From Streptomyces sp. E2N166 (GTDB lineage Bacteria > Actinomycetota > Actinomycetes > Streptomycetales > Streptomycetaceae), in NCBI RefSeq assembly GCF_003671715.1, contig NZ_RAIF01000012.1:978899-1025082 (forward strand): a stretch of 46,184 nt of DNA. Reading direction: 5' to 3'. A program made the translations under genes and the position numbers. This document shows, in pieces, positions 10,390 through 21,136 of this stretch. The notes below the pieces were generated by a model. It was not told where the DNA came from and ran no database searches. It was given only the letters and a program-made list of their open reading frames with translations. Each line of letters starts with the position of its first letter. Position 1 is the first letter of the stretch.

Positions 10390-11421
10390 TCATCTGCGGG
10401 GCGAGGCGTCCAGCACCTGCTGGAGTGCCTCGAACTCCTCGACGCACTTACCGCTGCCGAGCGCCACGCTGTCCAGCGGGTCCTCGGCGATGTGGATCGG
10501 CATTCCGGTCTCCCGGCGCAGCCGTTCGTCGAGCCCGCGCAGCAGCGCGCCGCCGCCGGTCAGGACGATGCCCCGGTCCATGATGTCGCCGGACAGCTCC
10601 GGCGGACACTTGTCGAGGGTGGTCTTGACGGCGTCGACGATCGCGTTGACCGGCTCCTCGATGGCCTTGCGTACTTCGGCGGCCGAGATGACGACGGTCT
10701 TGGGCAGCCCGGAGACGAGGTCCCGGCCACGGATTTCGGTGTGCTCGTCAGCGTCGAGGTCGTACGCCGAACCGATCGTGATCTTGATCTGTTCGGCCGT
10801 GCGCTCACCCAGCAGAAGGCTGTACTCCTTCTTCACGTGCTGGATGATCGCGTTGTCCAGCTCGTCACCCGCGACACGGATGGACTGGGCGGTGACGATG
10901 CCGCCGAGGGAGATGACCGCGACCTCCGTGGTGCCGCCGCCGATGTCCACCACCATGTTGCCCGTGGCCTCGTGGACCGGCAGGCCGGAGCCGATGGCCG
11001 CGGCCATGGGCTCCTCGATGATGTGCACCTGTCGGGCGCCGGCCTGGGACGACGCCTCGATGACGGCGCGGCGCTCGACGCCCGTGATACCCGAGGGCAC
11101 ACAGACGACGACCCGCGGGCGAGCCAGATAACGCCGCTTGTGGATCTTCAGGATGAAGTAGCGGAGCATCCGCTCGGTGATCTCGAAGTCGGCGATGACG
11201 CCGTCCTTCAGCGGGCGCACGGCAACGATGTTGCCGGGCGTGCGCCCGATCATCTTCTTCGCTTCGGCGCCGACCGCGAGGATGCCACCGGTGTTGGTGT
11301 TGATCGCGACGACGGACGGCTCGTTGAGTACGATCCCGCGACCCCTGACGTACACCAGCGTGTTGGCGGTCCCGAGGTCGACAGCCATGTCACGGCCGAT
11401 GAACGACATTGAGTTCCCCAT
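10390..11421 (-). CDS. mreB: Rod shape-determining protein MreB (actin-like)
   Basis: 343 residues starting [11 protein letters not shown], the same length I recall for S. coelicolor MreB. Actin-fold nucleotide motifs are clear: DLGTANT (phosphate 1), [13 protein letters not shown] (phosphate 2) and [13 protein letters not shown] (adenosine). MreB polymerises on the inner membrane; in Streptomyces it works in aerial hyphae and spores rather than in vegetative rod growth. ATG 11421 is given; ATG 11409 (MSFIGRD) is a serious alternative because GGGGA sits just before it. The frame stays open upstream to 11547 but that part has no MreB homology. A hairpin after the stop separates it from mreC. 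Confidence 0.96.
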   Translation of the reverse strand: MGNSMSFIGRDMAVDLGTANTLVYVRGRGIVLNEPSVVAINTNTGGILAVGAEAKKMIGRTPGNIVAVRPLKDGVIADFEITERMLRYFILKIHKRRYLARPRVVVCVPSGITGVERRAVIEASSQAGARQVHIIEEPMAAAIGSGLPVHEATGNMVVDIGGGTTEVAVISLGGIVTAQSIRVAGDELDNAIIQHVKKEYSLLLGERTAEQIKITIGSAYDLDADEHTEIRGRDLVSGLPKTVVISAAEVRKAIEEPVNAIVDAVKTTLDKCPPELSGDIMDRGIVLTGGGALLRGLDERLRRETGMPIHIAEDPLDSVALGSGKCVEEFEALQQVLDASPRR

Positions 11422-11727
11422 CAGGATTCGACTGGCCTTCCCAGGAGCTTTTGAGGGCTTTTCAGGTAGGCGAAGTGGGTGCAGTGACGCGTGGAGGCTT
11501 CCATCGTAGACGCGCTTTCGCGAACACTGCGCGAGGGTCTTCGCCATTGTCAGCAGATGGCGCGGCGCCTCGCTTGTGGAGACGGTCCAACGGGGGCATC
11601 CGTTCCCCCGAACAGGCGCGCATATGCCACAGGGCGGTCGCTTTTACGCGACCGCCCCGGCTCCGCCTCGGCCATTCGACTGACGGCCTGTCAGAAAAAA
11701 GGCCGTCCGGCGTGTCCCGAAGAAGGT
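11422..11727. other. ndk-mreB intergenic region with two hairpins
   Basis: About 306 bases without a gene. It holds two inverted repeats, at 11632-11657 (10-bp stem) and 11683-11706 (7-bp stem), both nearer the ndk end, and then about 200 bases that should include the mreB promoter and leader. I could not assign -35/-10 boxes with confidence. Confidence 0.6.
11632..11657 (-). terminator. Hairpin downstream of ndk
   Basis: Perfect 10-bp inverted repeat gggcggtcgc / gcgaccgccc with loop ttttac, about 70 bases past the ndk stop. A second, shorter one (acggcct / aggccgt, 11683-11706) lies between it and ndk. Confidence 0.6.
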
Positions 11728-12141
11728 TCAGACCCGACCCGGGAAGAAGATCTTCAGCTCGCGCTCGGCGGACTCCTCGGAGTCGGAGGCGTGGATCAGG
11801 TTCTCCCGGACGATCACGCCGAAGTCCCCGCGGATGGAGCCGGGTGCGGCGGCGATCGGGTCGGTGGGGCCGGCCAGCGCGCGCACGCCCTCGATGACCC
11901 GCTCGCCCTCGACGACCATGGCGACGACCGGACCGGACGCCATGAACTCGACCAGCGGCTCGTAGAAGGGCTTGCCCTTGTGCTCGCCGTAGTGCTGCTC
12001 GAGCGTCTCGGCGTCCAGGGTGCGCAGTTCCAGCGCGGTGATCTGCCAGCCGGCCTTGCGCTCGATACGGCTGATGATCTCGCCGGTCAGGCCACGACGG
12101 ACGGCGTCGGGCTTGAGGAGGACGAGGCTGCGCTGGGTCAC
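11728..12141 (-). CDS. ndk: Nucleoside diphosphate kinase
   Basis: 137 residues from GTG 12141 (TQRSLVLLKPDAVRRGLTGE), the normal family length; GGGAG precedes the start. Visible are KPDAV, the nucleotide loop, and NLIHASDSEESAERE, which holds the phospho-accepting His. It transfers phosphate from ATP to nucleoside diphosphates to balance NTP and dNTP pools. The longer open frame up to 12216 has no homology and is not used. Upstream, folC and a DUF4233 gene run the same way, with an 81-base gap to DUF4233. This block is conserved in Streptomyces. Confidence 0.97.
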   Translation of the reverse strand: MTQRSLVLLKPDAVRRGLTGEIISRIERKAGWQITALELRTLDAETLEQHYGEHKGKPFYEPLVEFMASGPVVAMVVEGERVIEGVRALAGPTDPIAAAPGSIRGDFGVIVRENLIHASDSEESAERELKIFFPGRV

Positions 12142-12222
12142 GAGGGGCTCCCTTGTGGGTGTGCGGTTGTGCGAGGTGATGACTGAGGTTACCGGGCGTG
12201 TCGCGGCGCCTGTCACGCAGCG

Positions 12223-12579
12223 TCAGGCGGCGTCGGGCGCGGTGGCCTCGGCCTGGGCCGCGAACCTCGCCTTCGCCTCGTCGATCTTCCGTCCGTAGTG
12301 CACGGAGGCCCACCACAGGGCGGCGAAGATCGCGCCCAGGAAGAACATGGACGGCACGACGAGGCCGGAGGCGATCAGTGCGATCTGCAGGGCCCAGCCG
12401 AAGGCGATGCCGCCGGGCCGGGTGACCACGCCGCACAGCGCGACGCACAGGAACATCGCGACGCCGCTGACCGTCCACACCGTCCCGACGGACAGGTCCG
12501 GGTCCTTCATGGCGACCAGTCCGGCGAAGCCGATCACCAGGAACTCGCTGATCAGAGTCGAAGCACAGAGCATACGCAC
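12223..12579 (-). CDS. DUF4233 domain small membrane protein
   Basis: 118 residues from GTG 12579 with four hydrophobic segments (about 5-22, 30-52, 57-75, 78-92) and a charged Ala-rich cytoplasmic tail. It fits the DUF4233 family, whose genes sit right after folC in actinobacteria. The start lies only six bases past the folC stop, so the two are co-transcribed and probably translationally coupled. Function is unknown to me. Confidence 0.85.
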   Translation of the reverse strand: MRMLCASTLISEFLVIGFAGLVAMKDPDLSVGTVWTVSGVAMFLCVALCGVVTRPGGIAFGWALQIALIASGLVVPSMFFLGAIFAALWWASVHYGRKIDEAKARFAAQAEATAPDAA

Positions 12580-12585
12580 GGTTTC

Positions 12586-14109
12586 TCAGCCCCTCCCGAG
12601 GAGCAGTCGGGCCTCGCCGACGGTGATGACGGAACCGGTGACGAGCACACCGCCGCCCGCGAACTCGCCCTCCTCCTCGGCCAGCGTGATCGCGGCCTCC
12701 AGGGCGTCCGGCAGCCGCGGCTCGACCTGGACGCGGTCCTCGCCGAACACCTCGACGGCGATCCCGGCCAGCTCGTCGGCGTCCATCGCGCGGTGGCTGG
12801 AGTTCTGGGTGACGACGACCTCGGCGAAGACCGGCTCGAAGGCCTCCAGCAGCCCTCGCACGTTCTTGTCGCCGCTGGCGCCGACCACACCGATGAGCCG
12901 GCTGAACTGGAACGCCTCCCCGACCGCCTCCGCGGTGACCCGGGCGCCGGCCGGATTGTGCGCGGCGTCCAGCACCACGGTCGGCGAGCGCCGGACGACC
13001 TCCATCCGCCCCGGCGAGGCGACGGCGGCGAAGGCCTTGCGCACGGTGTCGATGTCCAGCGGCTCGGGACGCTGCGCGCCGACGCCGAAGAACGCCTCGA
13101 CGGCGGCCAGCGCCACGGCCGCGTTGTGCGCCTGGTGGGCGCCGTGCAGCGGCAGGTAGACCTCGGTGTACTCGCCGCCGAGCCCGCGCAGGGTCATCAG
13201 CTGCCCGCCGACGGCGACCTGCCGGGCGACGACGCCGAACTCCAGCCCCTCGCGCGCCACGGTGGCGTTGACGTCCACGGCCTTCTTCAGCAGCACCTGC
13301 GCCGCGTCCACCGGCTGCTGGGCCAGGATCACGGTGGCGTCCTGCTTGACGATGCCGGCCTTCTCGGTCGCGATCGCGCCGGGCGTCTCGCCGAGCCGGT
13401 CGGTGTGGTCCAGGTCGATGGGGGTGACGACGGCGACGTCCCCGTCGATGACGTTGGTGGCGTCCCAGGAGCCGCCCATCCCGACCTCGACGACGGCCAC
13501 GTCCACGGGCGCGTCGGCGAAGGCGGCGTACGCCATGCCGGTCAGCACCTCGAAGAAGGACAGCCGGTGCTCCTGGCGGCCGTCCACCATCTCGACGTAC
13601 GGCTTGATGTCCTCGTACGTCTCGACGAAGCGCTCGCCGGAGATCGGCGCCCCGTCCAGGCTGATGCGCTCGGTGACCGACTGCACGTGCGGCGAGGTGT
13701 ACCGCCCGGTGCGCAGCTCGAAGGCGCCGAGCAGGGCTTCGATCATGCGGGCGGTGGTGGTCTTGCCGTTGGTCCCCGTGATGTGGATGGACGGGTACGA
13801 CCGCTGCGGGTCCCCCAGTACGTCCATCAGCGCGGCGATCCGGGTGACGGACGGCTCCAGCTTGGTCTCGCCCCAGCGGGTCGCCAGCTCCGTCTCCACT
13901 TCGCGCAGGGCCTTGTCCACCTCGGGATCCTCCGGCCGCGCGGGCACGTCGGCCTGCGGGGGGCCGCCCTGGGTACGGAGGGTGCGGCTGCCGGCCTCGA
14001 TGACGGCGAGGTCGGGGTCGCGGGTGGTCTCCGCCGCGATGATCTCCTCGAAGGAGTCGGTGGGGTCAGCGGGGTCGGGCTGGTCGTTCTCGCCGGGGTT
14101 GTCGCTCAC
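12586..14109 (-). CDS. folC: Bifunctional folylpolyglutamate/dihydrofolate synthase
   Basis: 507 residues from GTG 14109 (SDNPGENDQPDP). It has a Mur-ligase-like ATP site, HITGTNGKTTTARM, the MEVVRRSPTVVLDAAHNPAG stretch of the C-terminal domain, and VVEVGMGGSWDATN (central ATPase domain). The enzyme ligates glutamate to folates and, in the bifunctional form, to dihydropteroate. The first about 75 residues are acidic and low in complexity, an N-terminal extension seen in streptomycetes. The frame is open to 14169, but the extra 20 residues show no homology. It lies between valS and a DUF4233 gene, all in the same direction. Confidence 0.94.
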   Translation of the reverse strand: MSDNPGENDQPDPADPTDSFEEIIAAETTRDPDLAVIEAGSRTLRTQGGPPQADVPARPEDPEVDKALREVETELATRWGETKLEPSVTRIAALMDVLGDPQRSYPSIHITGTNGKTTTARMIEALLGAFELRTGRYTSPHVQSVTERISLDGAPISGERFVETYEDIKPYVEMVDGRQEHRLSFFEVLTGMAYAAFADAPVDVAVVEVGMGGSWDATNVIDGDVAVVTPIDLDHTDRLGETPGAIATEKAGIVKQDATVILAQQPVDAAQVLLKKAVDVNATVAREGLEFGVVARQVAVGGQLMTLRGLGGEYTEVYLPLHGAHQAHNAAVALAAVEAFFGVGAQRPEPLDIDTVRKAFAAVASPGRMEVVRRSPTVVLDAAHNPAGARVTAEAVGEAFQFSRLIGVVGASGDKNVRGLLEAFEPVFAEVVVTQNSSHRAMDADELAGIAVEVFGEDRVQVEPRLPDALEAAITLAEEEGEFAGGGVLVTGSVITVGEARLLLGRG

Positions 14110-14181
14110 GGGGACCAGTTTACGTATCCGTGAAGGGAGAGGTCCGGCGCGTCCACGTGGTGCACGCACCGGACCCCAACA

Positions 14182-14260
14182 TCTCCGCGTGGGCGGAGAG
14201 CACTGCGCCTTGTCCCTTTCGGCTGCGGCCAGGTCGGGACCATCTCCGCGTTGACGGAGA
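14182..14260. repeat. Two related hairpins between valS and folC
   Basis: tctccgc-gtgg-gcggaga (14182-14199) and tctccg-cgttga-cggaga (14243-14260) are related: both sit in the context catctccgcg...cggagagca, 61 bases apart. They follow the valS stop and may act as a tandem terminator or a repeated RNA element in the folC leader. Confidence 0.55.
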
Positions 14261-14271
14261 GCAACTCTCAG

Positions 14272-16896
14272 TTACTGCACCGGCAGCTTGGTGAGCTGAC
14301 TCTCGATTCGGGTGATGTCCTTCTCCGCCTTGGCCAGCCGAGCACGGATGCCGTCGATCACCTTGTCGGGAGCCTTTGCCAGGAACGCCTCGTTACCGAG
14401 CTTGCCCTCGGCCTGCTGCCGTTCCTTCTGCGCTGCCGCCAAGTCCTTCGCGAGCCGCTTGCGCTCCGCCGCGAAGTCGATGACCCCGGACAGGTCGAGG
14501 GCGACCTCGACGCCCGCCACCGGCAGGGTGGCCGTCGCCGTGAAGGCATCGCCCTCCGGCTGGAGCCGCAGCAGCTGCCGGACGGCCGCCTCGTGGGCCG
14601 CGAGCGGGCTGCCCGCGAGCGTCAGCCGCGCCGGGACCCGCTGGCCGGGCTGGAGGCCCTGGTCGGCGCGGAACCGGCGGACCTCGGTGATCACCGACTG
14701 GACGGTCTCGATCTCCCGCTCGGCGTCGGCGTCCCGGAAGCCCGAGTCGGTCGGCCACTCGGCGACGACGACCGACTCGCCGCCCGTGAGCGTCGTCCAC
14801 AGCGTCTCGGTGACGAAGGGAACGACCGGGTGCAGCAGCCGCAGCGTGACGTCGAGGACCTCACCGAGGACGCGCTTGCTGACCTCGGCGGCCTCGCCGC
14901 CCGCCTGGAACGTCGTCTTGGACAGCTCGACGTACCAGTCGAAGACCTCGTCCCAAGCGAAGTGGAACAGCGCGTCGGACAGCTTCGCGAACTGGTAGTC
15001 CTCGTAGTACGCGTCGACCTCGGCGACCACCGTGTTGAGCCGGGAGAGGATCCAGCGGTCGGTCGACGACATCTCCGAGGCGTCCGGCAGCGGGCCGTCG
15101 ACCGTCGCGCCGTTCATCAGCGCGAAGCGGGTGGCGTTCCAGATCTTGTTGGCGAAGTTCCGGGAGCCCTGGACCCAGTCCTCGCCGATCGGGACGTCGA
15201 CGCCCGGGTTGGCGCCGCGCGCGAGGGTGAAGCGGAGCGCGTCGGAGCCGTACTTGTCCATCCAGTCCAGCGGGTTCACGACGTTCCCGAATGACTTGGA
15301 CATCTTCTTGCCGTTCTGGTCACGGACCATGCCGTGCAGGGCGATGGTGTGGAACGGCGGGGTGCCGTCCATCGCGTACAGGCCGAACATCATCATCCGG
15401 GCGACCCAGAAGAAGAGGATGTCGTAGCCGGTGACCAGGACGGAGTTCGGGTAGAACTTCGCGAGCGAGTCGGTCTGCTCGGGCCAGCCCAGCGTGGAGA
15501 ACGGCCACAGGCCGGAGGAGAACCAGGTGTCCAGGACGTCGGAGTCCTGGTGCCAGCCCTCGCCGGTCGGCGGCTCCTCGTCGGGCCCGACGCAGACGAC
15601 CTCACCCTCCGGGCCGTACCAGACCGGGATGCGGTGGCCCCACCACAGCTGGCGCGAGATGCACCAGTCGTGGAGGTTGTCGACCCAGTCGAAGTACCGC
15701 TTCTCCATCTCCTGCGGGTGGATCTTGACCTTGCCGTCGCGGACGGCGTCACCGGCGGCCTTCGCCAGCGGGCCGACCTTGACCCACCACTGCATGGACA
15801 GGCGCGGCTCGACGGTGGTCTTGCAGCGCGAGCAGTGGCCGACGCTGTGGACGTACGGCCGCTTCTCGGCGACGACGCGGCCCTCGGCGCGCAGCGCGGC
15901 GACGATGGCGGAGCGGGCCTCCAGCCGGTCCAGGCCCTGGAAGGGGCCGTGGGCGGTGATGACGGCGTGCTCGTCCATGACCGCGATGGCGGGCAGGTCG
16001 TGGCGCCGACCGATCTCGAAGTCGTTCGGGTCGTGGGCGGGCGTCACCTTGACGGCGCCGGTGCCGAACTCGGGGTCGACGTGCTCGTCGGCGACGACCG
16101 GGATGGAGCGGTCGGTGAGCGGCAGCTTGACGAGCTTGCCGATCAGGTGCTTGTACCGCTCGTCCTCGGGGTGGACGGCGACGGCCGTGTCACCGAGCAT
16201 CGTCTCGGCACGGGTGGTGGCGACGACGATCGTCTCGTCCCCGTCCCCGTACTTCATCGAGACCAGCTCGCCGTCGTCGTCCTGGTACTCGACCTCGATG
16301 TCGGAGATGGCCGTCAGACACCTGGGGCACCAGTTGATGATGCGCTCGGCGCGGTAGATCAGCTCGTCGTCGTAGAGCCGCTTGAAGATGGTCTGGACGG
16401 ACTGGGACAGCCCCTCGTCCATGGTGAACCGCTCACGCGACCACGCGACGCCGTCGCCCAGGCGTCGCATCTGCCCGCTGATCTGCCCGCCGGACTCGCC
16501 CTTCCACTGCCAGACCCGTTCGACGAACGCCTCACGGCCGAGGTCGTGCCGGGACTTGCCCTCCTTGGCCAGCTCCCGCTCGACGACGTTCTGCGTGGCG
16601 ATGCCGGCGTGGTCCATGCCGGGCTGCCACAGCGTCTCGTACCCCTGCATCCGCTTGCGGCGGGTCAGGGCGTCGATGAGCGTGTGCTCGAAGGCGTGCC
16701 CGAGGTGCAGGCTGCCCGTGACGTTCGGCGGCGGGATGACGACGGTGTACGGAGGCTTGTCGCTGTCCGCGTCCGCCTCGAAGTAACCCCGTTCCACCCA
16801 GCGCTCGTACAGCTTCCCCTCTACCTCGGCCGGCGCGTACTGGGTCGGCAGTTCGGTGGTGGGTGCGGGCTGCGGCTGCTGAGAGTTCTCGGTCAC
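14272..16896 (-). CDS. valS: Valyl-tRNA synthetase
   Basis: 874 residues from GTG 16896, matching the length I recall for the S. coelicolor enzyme. Class I signatures are HLGH (residues 64-67, in [17 protein letters not shown]) and KMSKS ([19 protein letters not shown]). The editing domain, the anticodon-binding domain ([10 protein letters not shown]) and the C-terminal coiled-coil arm ([20 protein letters not shown]) are in the usual order. It charges tRNA-Val and edits mischarged Thr. The open frame to 16977 is not homologous. It is divergent from the PYGQQ-rich gene; the 138 bases between them must hold both promoters. I found no T-box in that space. Confidence 0.97.
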   Translation of the reverse strand: MTENSQQPQPAPTTELPTQYAPAEVEGKLYERWVERGYFEADADSDKPPYTVVIPPPNVTGSLHLGHAFEHTLIDALTRRKRMQGYETLWQPGMDHAGIATQNVVERELAKEGKSRHDLGREAFVERVWQWKGESGGQISGQMRRLGDGVAWSRERFTMDEGLSQSVQTIFKRLYDDELIYRAERIINWCPRCLTAISDIEVEYQDDDGELVSMKYGDGDETIVVATTRAETMLGDTAVAVHPEDERYKHLIGKLVKLPLTDRSIPVVADEHVDPEFGTGAVKVTPAHDPNDFEIGRRHDLPAIAVMDEHAVITAHGPFQGLDRLEARSAIVAALRAEGRVVAEKRPYVHSVGHCSRCKTTVEPRLSMQWWVKVGPLAKAAGDAVRDGKVKIHPQEMEKRYFDWVDNLHDWCISRQLWWGHRIPVWYGPEGEVVCVGPDEEPPTGEGWHQDSDVLDTWFSSGLWPFSTLGWPEQTDSLAKFYPNSVLVTGYDILFFWVARMMMFGLYAMDGTPPFHTIALHGMVRDQNGKKMSKSFGNVVNPLDWMDKYGSDALRFTLARGANPGVDVPIGEDWVQGSRNFANKIWNATRFALMNGATVDGPLPDASEMSSTDRWILSRLNTVVAEVDAYYEDYQFAKLSDALFHFAWDEVFDWYVELSKTTFQAGGEAAEVSKRVLGEVLDVTLRLLHPVVPFVTETLWTTLTGGESVVVAEWPTDSGFRDADAEREIETVQSVITEVRRFRADQGLQPGQRVPARLTLAGSPLAAHEAAVRQLLRLQPEGDAFTATATLPVAGVEVALDLSGVIDFAAERKRLAKDLAAAQKERQQAEGKLGNEAFLAKAPDKVIDGIRARLAKAEKDITRIESQLTKLPVQ

Positions 16897-17034
16897 GGGG
16901 GTCAGTTTAAGGGCGTCACGACCGTGTCCCGAAACGCGTTTCCTCTGTAACGGTGTGGCCCCCGGTGACCTGCGCACGCCAGGTCTGCGTCAGGATGTGA
17001 GCACCACGTAGGCATCTGGAGGGGAACCCAGAAA

Positions 17035-18021
17035 ATGAGTCACAACCAGCCGGGCCCGTACGGCGGGCAGCCCCAGCAGCCCGGACCGTACGGCCAGCCG
17101 GGGCCGTACGGCCAGCAGCCGCCGCAGGCCCCCCAGCCCGGCTACGGCTACCCCCAGCAGACGCCCCCGCCCGCGCAGCCGGGCTACGGCTACCCGCAGC
17201 AGCCGCAGCAGGGCGGCGTCCCGCCGCAGCAGCCGCCGTACGGCCAGCAGGCCCCGTACGGCCAGCAGCCTCCCTACGGTCAGCAGCCGTACGGCATGCC
17301 CCAGCCCCCGGCGCCGGGCGGCGGCAAGAAGAAGACGGGCCTGATCATCGGCGCGGTCGCCGTCGTCGCGGCGATCGGCGTGGGGGCGTACTTCGTGTTC
17401 GGCGGGGGCGGAGGTGCCGGCGGCTCGGACATCGCCGACGACGGCCCGCACAAGCTGACGACTCCGGCGACGGTGCTCGGTGGCGAGTACAAGAAGGGCA
17501 GCAACGCGGACAGCGGTGGCTTCGACAAGAGCGACATCGAGGAAGCCGAGAAGCACGGCGTCAAGAACGCGCAGGACGTCAACGCGGGTTACCAGGCCGG
17601 AGACGAGACCAATCCGCTCTCCATGAAGATGATCAACTTCATGGGGGTGTACGGCGAGATCGAGGACCCGGAGAAGGTCGTCGACGCCATGTTCGCCGAG
17701 CTGAAGAAGAACGCCTCCAAGGACGAGGAGACCGAGGGCGAGGTCGTCGGCAGCCCCAAGGAGTACAAGCCGAGCGACCTGGACGGCGCGATCCTGAAGT
17801 GCCAGGAGACCAAGATCAAGAACGACGACGCGACGTCGGGCTCTGCGGCCTCCGGACCCTCGGAGTTCAGCATGCCGGTGTGCATCTGGGGTGACCACAG
17901 CACCCTTGGCGTCGTCATCAGCATGGACTTGGCCGACGCCATGGCCGGCAAGGCAGCCGACCTGGAGAAGGCCGCCGAGCTCACCGCCAAACTCCGCAAG
18001 GAAGTCCGCGTCAAGGCCTGA
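17035..18021 (+). CDS. PYGQQ-repeat single-pass membrane protein, unknown function
   Basis: 328 residues. Residues 1-95 are Pro, Gln, Gly and Tyr only, with repeated PYGQQ and PGYGYPQQ units, a cytoplasmic disordered tail common in actinobacterial membrane proteins. KKK then leads into one membrane segment (residues 102-123, [20 protein letters not shown]) and a Gly linker. The outer domain (135-328) is charged with two Cys (KCQET, PVCIWG), perhaps a disulfide. GGAGGGGAA precedes the ATG. Orthologous position to S. coelicolor SCO2616 (from memory). No function can be assigned. Confidence 0.85.
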   Translation: MSHNQPGPYGGQPQQPGPYGQPGPYGQQPPQAPQPGYGYPQQTPPPAQPGYGYPQQPQQGGVPPQQPPYGQQAPYGQQPPYGQQPYGMPQPPAPGGGKKKTGLIIGAVAVVAAIGVGAYFVFGGGGGAGGSDIADDGPHKLTTPATVLGGEYKKGSNADSGGFDKSDIEEAEKHGVKNAQDVNAGYQAGDETNPLSMKMINFMGVYGEIEDPEKVVDAMFAELKKNASKDEETEGEVVGSPKEYKPSDLDGAILKCQETKIKNDDATSGSAASGPSEFSMPVCIWGDHSTLGVVISMDLADAMAGKAADLEKAAELTAKLRKEVRVKA

Positions 18022-18033
18022 CATCGCGGCGGC

Positions 18034-18077
18034 AACGCGGAAGGGGCCCGGTCGGTCGACCGGGCCCCTTCCGCGTT
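18034..18077. terminator. Strong two-way terminator between the PYGQQ gene and clpX
   Basis: Perfect 20-bp stem: aacgcggaaggggcccggtc pairs with its complement at 18058-18077 around a ggtc loop. It lies 13 bases after the plus-strand gene and 18 bases after the convergent clpX stop, so it can serve both. Confidence 0.9.
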
Positions 18078-18094
18078 CGTTCGTACGGGGACGG

Positions 18095-19381
18095 CTACGC
18101 CGTCTTCTGCTCCCCCGGCCCCCGCCCCCGCGAATCCCGCGGAATCAGCGTCGGATTGACGTTGGAGAGGACCACGTCGGCCGTGATGACGACGCGGGCG
18201 ACGTCCTTGCGCGAGGGGACCTCGTACATGACGCCCTGGAGGACTTCCTCCATGATGGCGCGCAGGCCGCGGGCGCCGGTCTGGCGGAGGATGGCCTGGT
18301 CGGCGATGGCCTCCAGGGCCTCGCGCTCGAAGTCCAGCTCGACGCCGTCGAGTTCGAAGAGGCGCTCGTACTGCTTGACGAGTGCGTTGCGCGGCTCGAC
18401 CAGGATCTGGAGCAGGGCCTCGCGGTCGAGGTTGTGGACCGAGGTGATGACGGGGAGCCGGCCGATGAACTCGGGGATCATGCCGAACTTGACCAGGTCC
18501 TCGGGCATGACGGCCTCGAACTGGTCCTTGGACTCCAGCTCCCGCTTGGAGCGGATCGTCGCGCCGAACCCGATGCCCTTGGCGCCGGCCCGGCCCTCGA
18601 TGATCTTCTCCAGGCCCGAGAAGGCGCCGCCCACGATGAACAGGACGTTCGTCGTGTCGATCTGGATGAACTCCTGGTGCGGGTGCTTGCGTCCGCCCTG
18701 CGGCGGGACCGAGGCCGTGGTTCCCTCGAGGATCTTCAGCAGCGCCTGCTGGACGCCTTCGCCGCTGACGTCGCGCGTGATCGACGGGTTCTCGCTCTTC
18801 CGCGCGACCTTGTCGATCTCGTCGATGTAGATGATCCCGGTCTCGGCCTTCTTGACGTCGTAGTCCGCCGCCTGGATCAGCTTGAGCAGGATGTTCTCGA
18901 CGTCCTCGCCGACGTAACCGGCCTCGGTGAGCGCCGTGGCGTCGGCGATCGCGAAGGGGACGTTCAGCATGCGCGCCAGGGTCTGGGCGAGGAGGGTCTT
19001 GCCGGAGCCGGTGGGGCCCAGCAGCAGGATGTTGGACTTCGCCAACTCGATGGCGTCCTCGCGGCCTTGGGCGCCGCCGTTCTCGCCGGCCTGGACGCGC
19101 TTGTAGTGGTTGTACACCGCCACGGAGAGCGCCTTCTTGGCCGCTTCCTGGCCGACGACGTACCCGTCGAGGAACTCGTAGATCTCGCGGGGCTTGGGGA
19201 GCTCCTCCCAGCGCACCTCGCTGGTCTCCGCCAGCTCCTCCTCGATGATCTCGTTGCAGAGGTCGATGCACTCGTCGCAGATGTAGACACCGGGCCCTGC
19301 GATGAGCTTCTTGACCTGCTTCTGGCTCTTGCCGCAGAACGAGCACTTGAGCAGATCGCCGCCGTCACCGATGCGTGCCAC
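18095..19381 (-). CDS. clpX: ClpX, ATPase subunit of Clp protease
   Basis: 428 residues from GTG 19381 ([18 protein letters not shown]). Order of features: zinc-binding domain with CSFC and CDEC; Walker A GPTGSGKT; pore loop GYVGED; Walker B IIYIDEID; the ClpP-docking IGF loop in KGIGFGA; and sensor 2 GARGLR. ClpX unfolds tagged proteins and threads them into ClpP. It follows clpP2 after 181 bases holding a long inverted repeat, so it may have its own transcript, as is known in Streptomyces where clpX and clpP1P2 are separately controlled. The frame is open to 19432 without homology. Confidence 0.98.
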   Translation of the reverse strand: MARIGDGGDLLKCSFCGKSQKQVKKLIAGPGVYICDECIDLCNEIIEEELAETSEVRWEELPKPREIYEFLDGYVVGQEAAKKALSVAVYNHYKRVQAGENGGAQGREDAIELAKSNILLLGPTGSGKTLLAQTLARMLNVPFAIADATALTEAGYVGEDVENILLKLIQAADYDVKKAETGIIYIDEIDKVARKSENPSITRDVSGEGVQQALLKILEGTTASVPPQGGRKHPHQEFIQIDTTNVLFIVGGAFSGLEKIIEGRAGAKGIGFGATIRSKRELESKDQFEAVMPEDLVKFGMIPEFIGRLPVITSVHNLDREALLQILVEPRNALVKQYERLFELDGVELDFEREALEAIADQAILRQTGARGLRAIMEEVLQGVMYEVPSRKDVARVVITADVVLSNVNPTLIPRDSRGRGPGEQKTA

Positions 19382-19499
19382 GGTGTGCTTCCCCTTCGCC
19401 TGGGAGACTCCCCGCCGTCGACGTCGCGTCAACGGCCGGCGGACTCCTGGTGCTGCCTTATGTCCGACGGTACCTTGCCGGGCCCCCCGTCCGGGCCCC

Positions 19500-19537
19500 C
19501 CTTGGCACGGTTCACTTTGACGTGGACCGTGCCAAGG
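19500..19537 (-). terminator. Hairpin between clpP2 and clpX
   Basis: ccttggcacggt (19500-19511) pairs perfectly with accgtgccaagg (19526-19537), and the stem extends inward by cac/gtg after a T-G wobble, leaving a small loop. It begins about 25 bases after the clpP2 stop and would separate clpP1P2 from clpX. Confidence 0.75.
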
Positions 19538-19562
19538 AGCAGCAGACGATACCCGCTCCGTG

Positions 19563-20243
19563 TCAGCGAACCGACTCGTTGTTCATCTTCCGGGTGGAGA
19601 TGATCTGGTCGACCAGGCCGTAGGCCAGGGCGTCCTCGGCCGTGAGGATCTTGTCGCGCTCGATGTCCTCGCGGATCTTCTCGACCGGCGTGGTGGAGTG
19701 CTTGGCCAGCATGTCCTCGAGCTGGCCGCGCATCCGGAGGATCTCGTTGGCGGCGATCTCCAGGTCGGAGACCTGGCCGCGGCCGGTCTCGCTGTACGGC
19801 TGGTGGATCAGCACGCGGGCGTTGGGCAGCGCCATGCGCTTGCCCGGCGTACCGGCGGCCAGCAGGATCGCGGCGGCGGAGGCCGCCTGGCCCATGCAGA
19901 CCGTCTGGATGTCGGGCTTCACGAACTGCATCGTGTCGTAGATGGCCGTGAGCGCCGTGAAGGAGCCGCCGGGGCTGTTGATGTAGATCGAGATGTCCCG
20001 GTCGGGGTCCATCGACTCCAGGCACAGCAGCTGCGCCATGACGTCGTTGGCGGAGGCGTCGTCGATCTGGACGCCGAGGAAGATCACCCGCTCCTCGAAG
20101 AGCTTCGCGTACGGGTCGTACTCGCGAACGCCCTGGGAGGTGCGCTCGACGAAGCGCGGGATCACGTAGCGGGACTCGGCTGAGGGGCCGGTGTACTCGG
20201 CACGCATGCGGTCGTGCAGGCCGCTGCCGGGGAAGTCGTTCAC
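19563..20243 (-). CDS. clpP2: ATP-dependent Clp protease proteolytic subunit ClpP2
   Basis: 226 residues from GTG 20243 ([18 protein letters not shown]), preceded by AGGAG at five bases, which fixes the start against the long open frame to 20483. Serine protease motifs: GQAASAAA (nucleophile Ser), LIHQPYSE (catalytic His) and the oligomer handle INSPGG. Together with ClpP1 it forms the hetero-tetradecameric ClpP1P2 peptidase served by ClpX and ClpC. It follows clpP1 by 124 bases in the same direction. Confidence 0.97.
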   Translation of the reverse strand: MNDFPGSGLHDRMRAEYTGPSAESRYVIPRFVERTSQGVREYDPYAKLFEERVIFLGVQIDDASANDVMAQLLCLESMDPDRDISIYINSPGGSFTALTAIYDTMQFVKPDIQTVCMGQAASAAAILLAAGTPGKRMALPNARVLIHQPYSETGRGQVSDLEIAANEILRMRGQLEDMLAKHSTTPVEKIREDIERDKILTAEDALAYGLVDQIISTRKMNNESVR

Positions 20244-20367
20244 AGTGTCTCCTGGGAAGGGGCTGAGGCGGTCGGCTCGGGGCCGGCTGGACGGGCGCGC
20301 TGGGCCCGCGGGGGCTGGACTCGGCTCCGCGGGGCCCGGGAGACCCGGGAGGCCCGCGGGGAGCGGC

Positions 20368-20985
20368 TCAGGCCCCCGTGCCGCCGCCGCCCGGCATGCC
20401 GGCGGCCGTGGGGATGACGTCGTCGATGAGGCCGTACTCCTTGGCCTCGAAGGCGTCGAACCAGCGGTCGCGGTCCGAGTCACGCGTGATCTGCTCGATC
20501 GTCTGACCGGTGTGCTGGGACGTCAGCTCCGCCATGCGCTTCTTGGTGTGCAGCAGCCGCTCGGCGTGGATCTTGATGTCCGAGGCGGAGCCGGCCAGGC
20601 CGGCGGAGGGCTGGTGGATCAGGATCTCGGCGTTCGGGAGCGCGAAGCGCTTGCCCGGGGTGCCCGCGCTGAGCAGGAACTGACCCATCGAGGCCGCCAG
20701 CCCCATCGCGATGGTCACCACGTCGTTCTTGATGAACTGCATGGTGTCGTAGATCGCCATGCCGGCCGTGATCGAGCCGCCGGGGCTGTTGATGTACAGG
20801 AAGATGTCCTTGTCCGGGTCGGCGGCAAGGAGCAGCAGCTGTGCGGTGATCTTGTTGGCGATGTCGTCGTCGACCGGCTGGCCGAGGAAGATGATCCGCT
20901 CGCCGAGCAGCCGGTTGTAGACCTGGTCGCCGAGGCCACCACCGATGGAGGGCTCGCCGGCGGCGGAGGGCATCAGATTCGTCAC
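20368..20985 (-). CDS. clpP1: ATP-dependent Clp protease proteolytic subunit ClpP1
   Basis: 205 residues from GTG 20985 ([20 protein letters not shown]). Motifs: INSPGGSI, the nucleophile Ser in GLAASMGQF, and catalytic His in LIHQPSAG. In Streptomyces ClpP1 with ClpP2 is the main Clp peptidase, and acyldepsipeptide antibiotics target this system. The C-terminal Gly-rich GGGGTGA is normal for the genus. Upstream at 21137-21150 is a ClgR-type site, in line with known ClgR activation of clpP1P2. The tig stop is 383 bases upstream, after a strong terminator, so clpP1P2 starts its own operon. Confidence 0.97.
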   Translation of the reverse strand: MTNLMPSAAGEPSIGGGLGDQVYNRLLGERIIFLGQPVDDDIANKITAQLLLLAADPDKDIFLYINSPGGSITAGMAIYDTMQFIKNDVVTIAMGLAASMGQFLLSAGTPGKRFALPNAEILIHQPSAGLAGSASDIKIHAERLLHTKKRMAELTSQHTGQTIEQITRDSDRDRWFDAFEAKEYGLIDDVIPTAAGMPGGGGTGA

Positions 20986-21136
20986 GTATCCACCTGCTCG
21001 TCTTACGACGGCGCCGGGCCGTCTCACGTGTTCTGCCGGGGCTCGGGGCCGTCCGGCCGGTTTCGGGGACTCCCCTGCCCTCGTATTCATGGACCCTAAC
21101 GCGCAGGCCCTGCGGTGCCATCCCGGTTCCGCGGGT

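Noticed and set aside
12298..14133. A 611-codon plus-strand frame opposite folC
   Set aside because: Antisense shadow of a recognisable folC; same composition artefact.
16897..17034. T-box leader for valS
   Set aside because: No specifier stem or conserved T-box sequence; the divergent gap is only 138 bases.
17041..17310. CRISPR-like or microsatellite array in the PYGQQ region
   Set aside because: The repeats are irregular, in frame and explained by a Pro/Gln/Tyr/Gly-rich protein tail.
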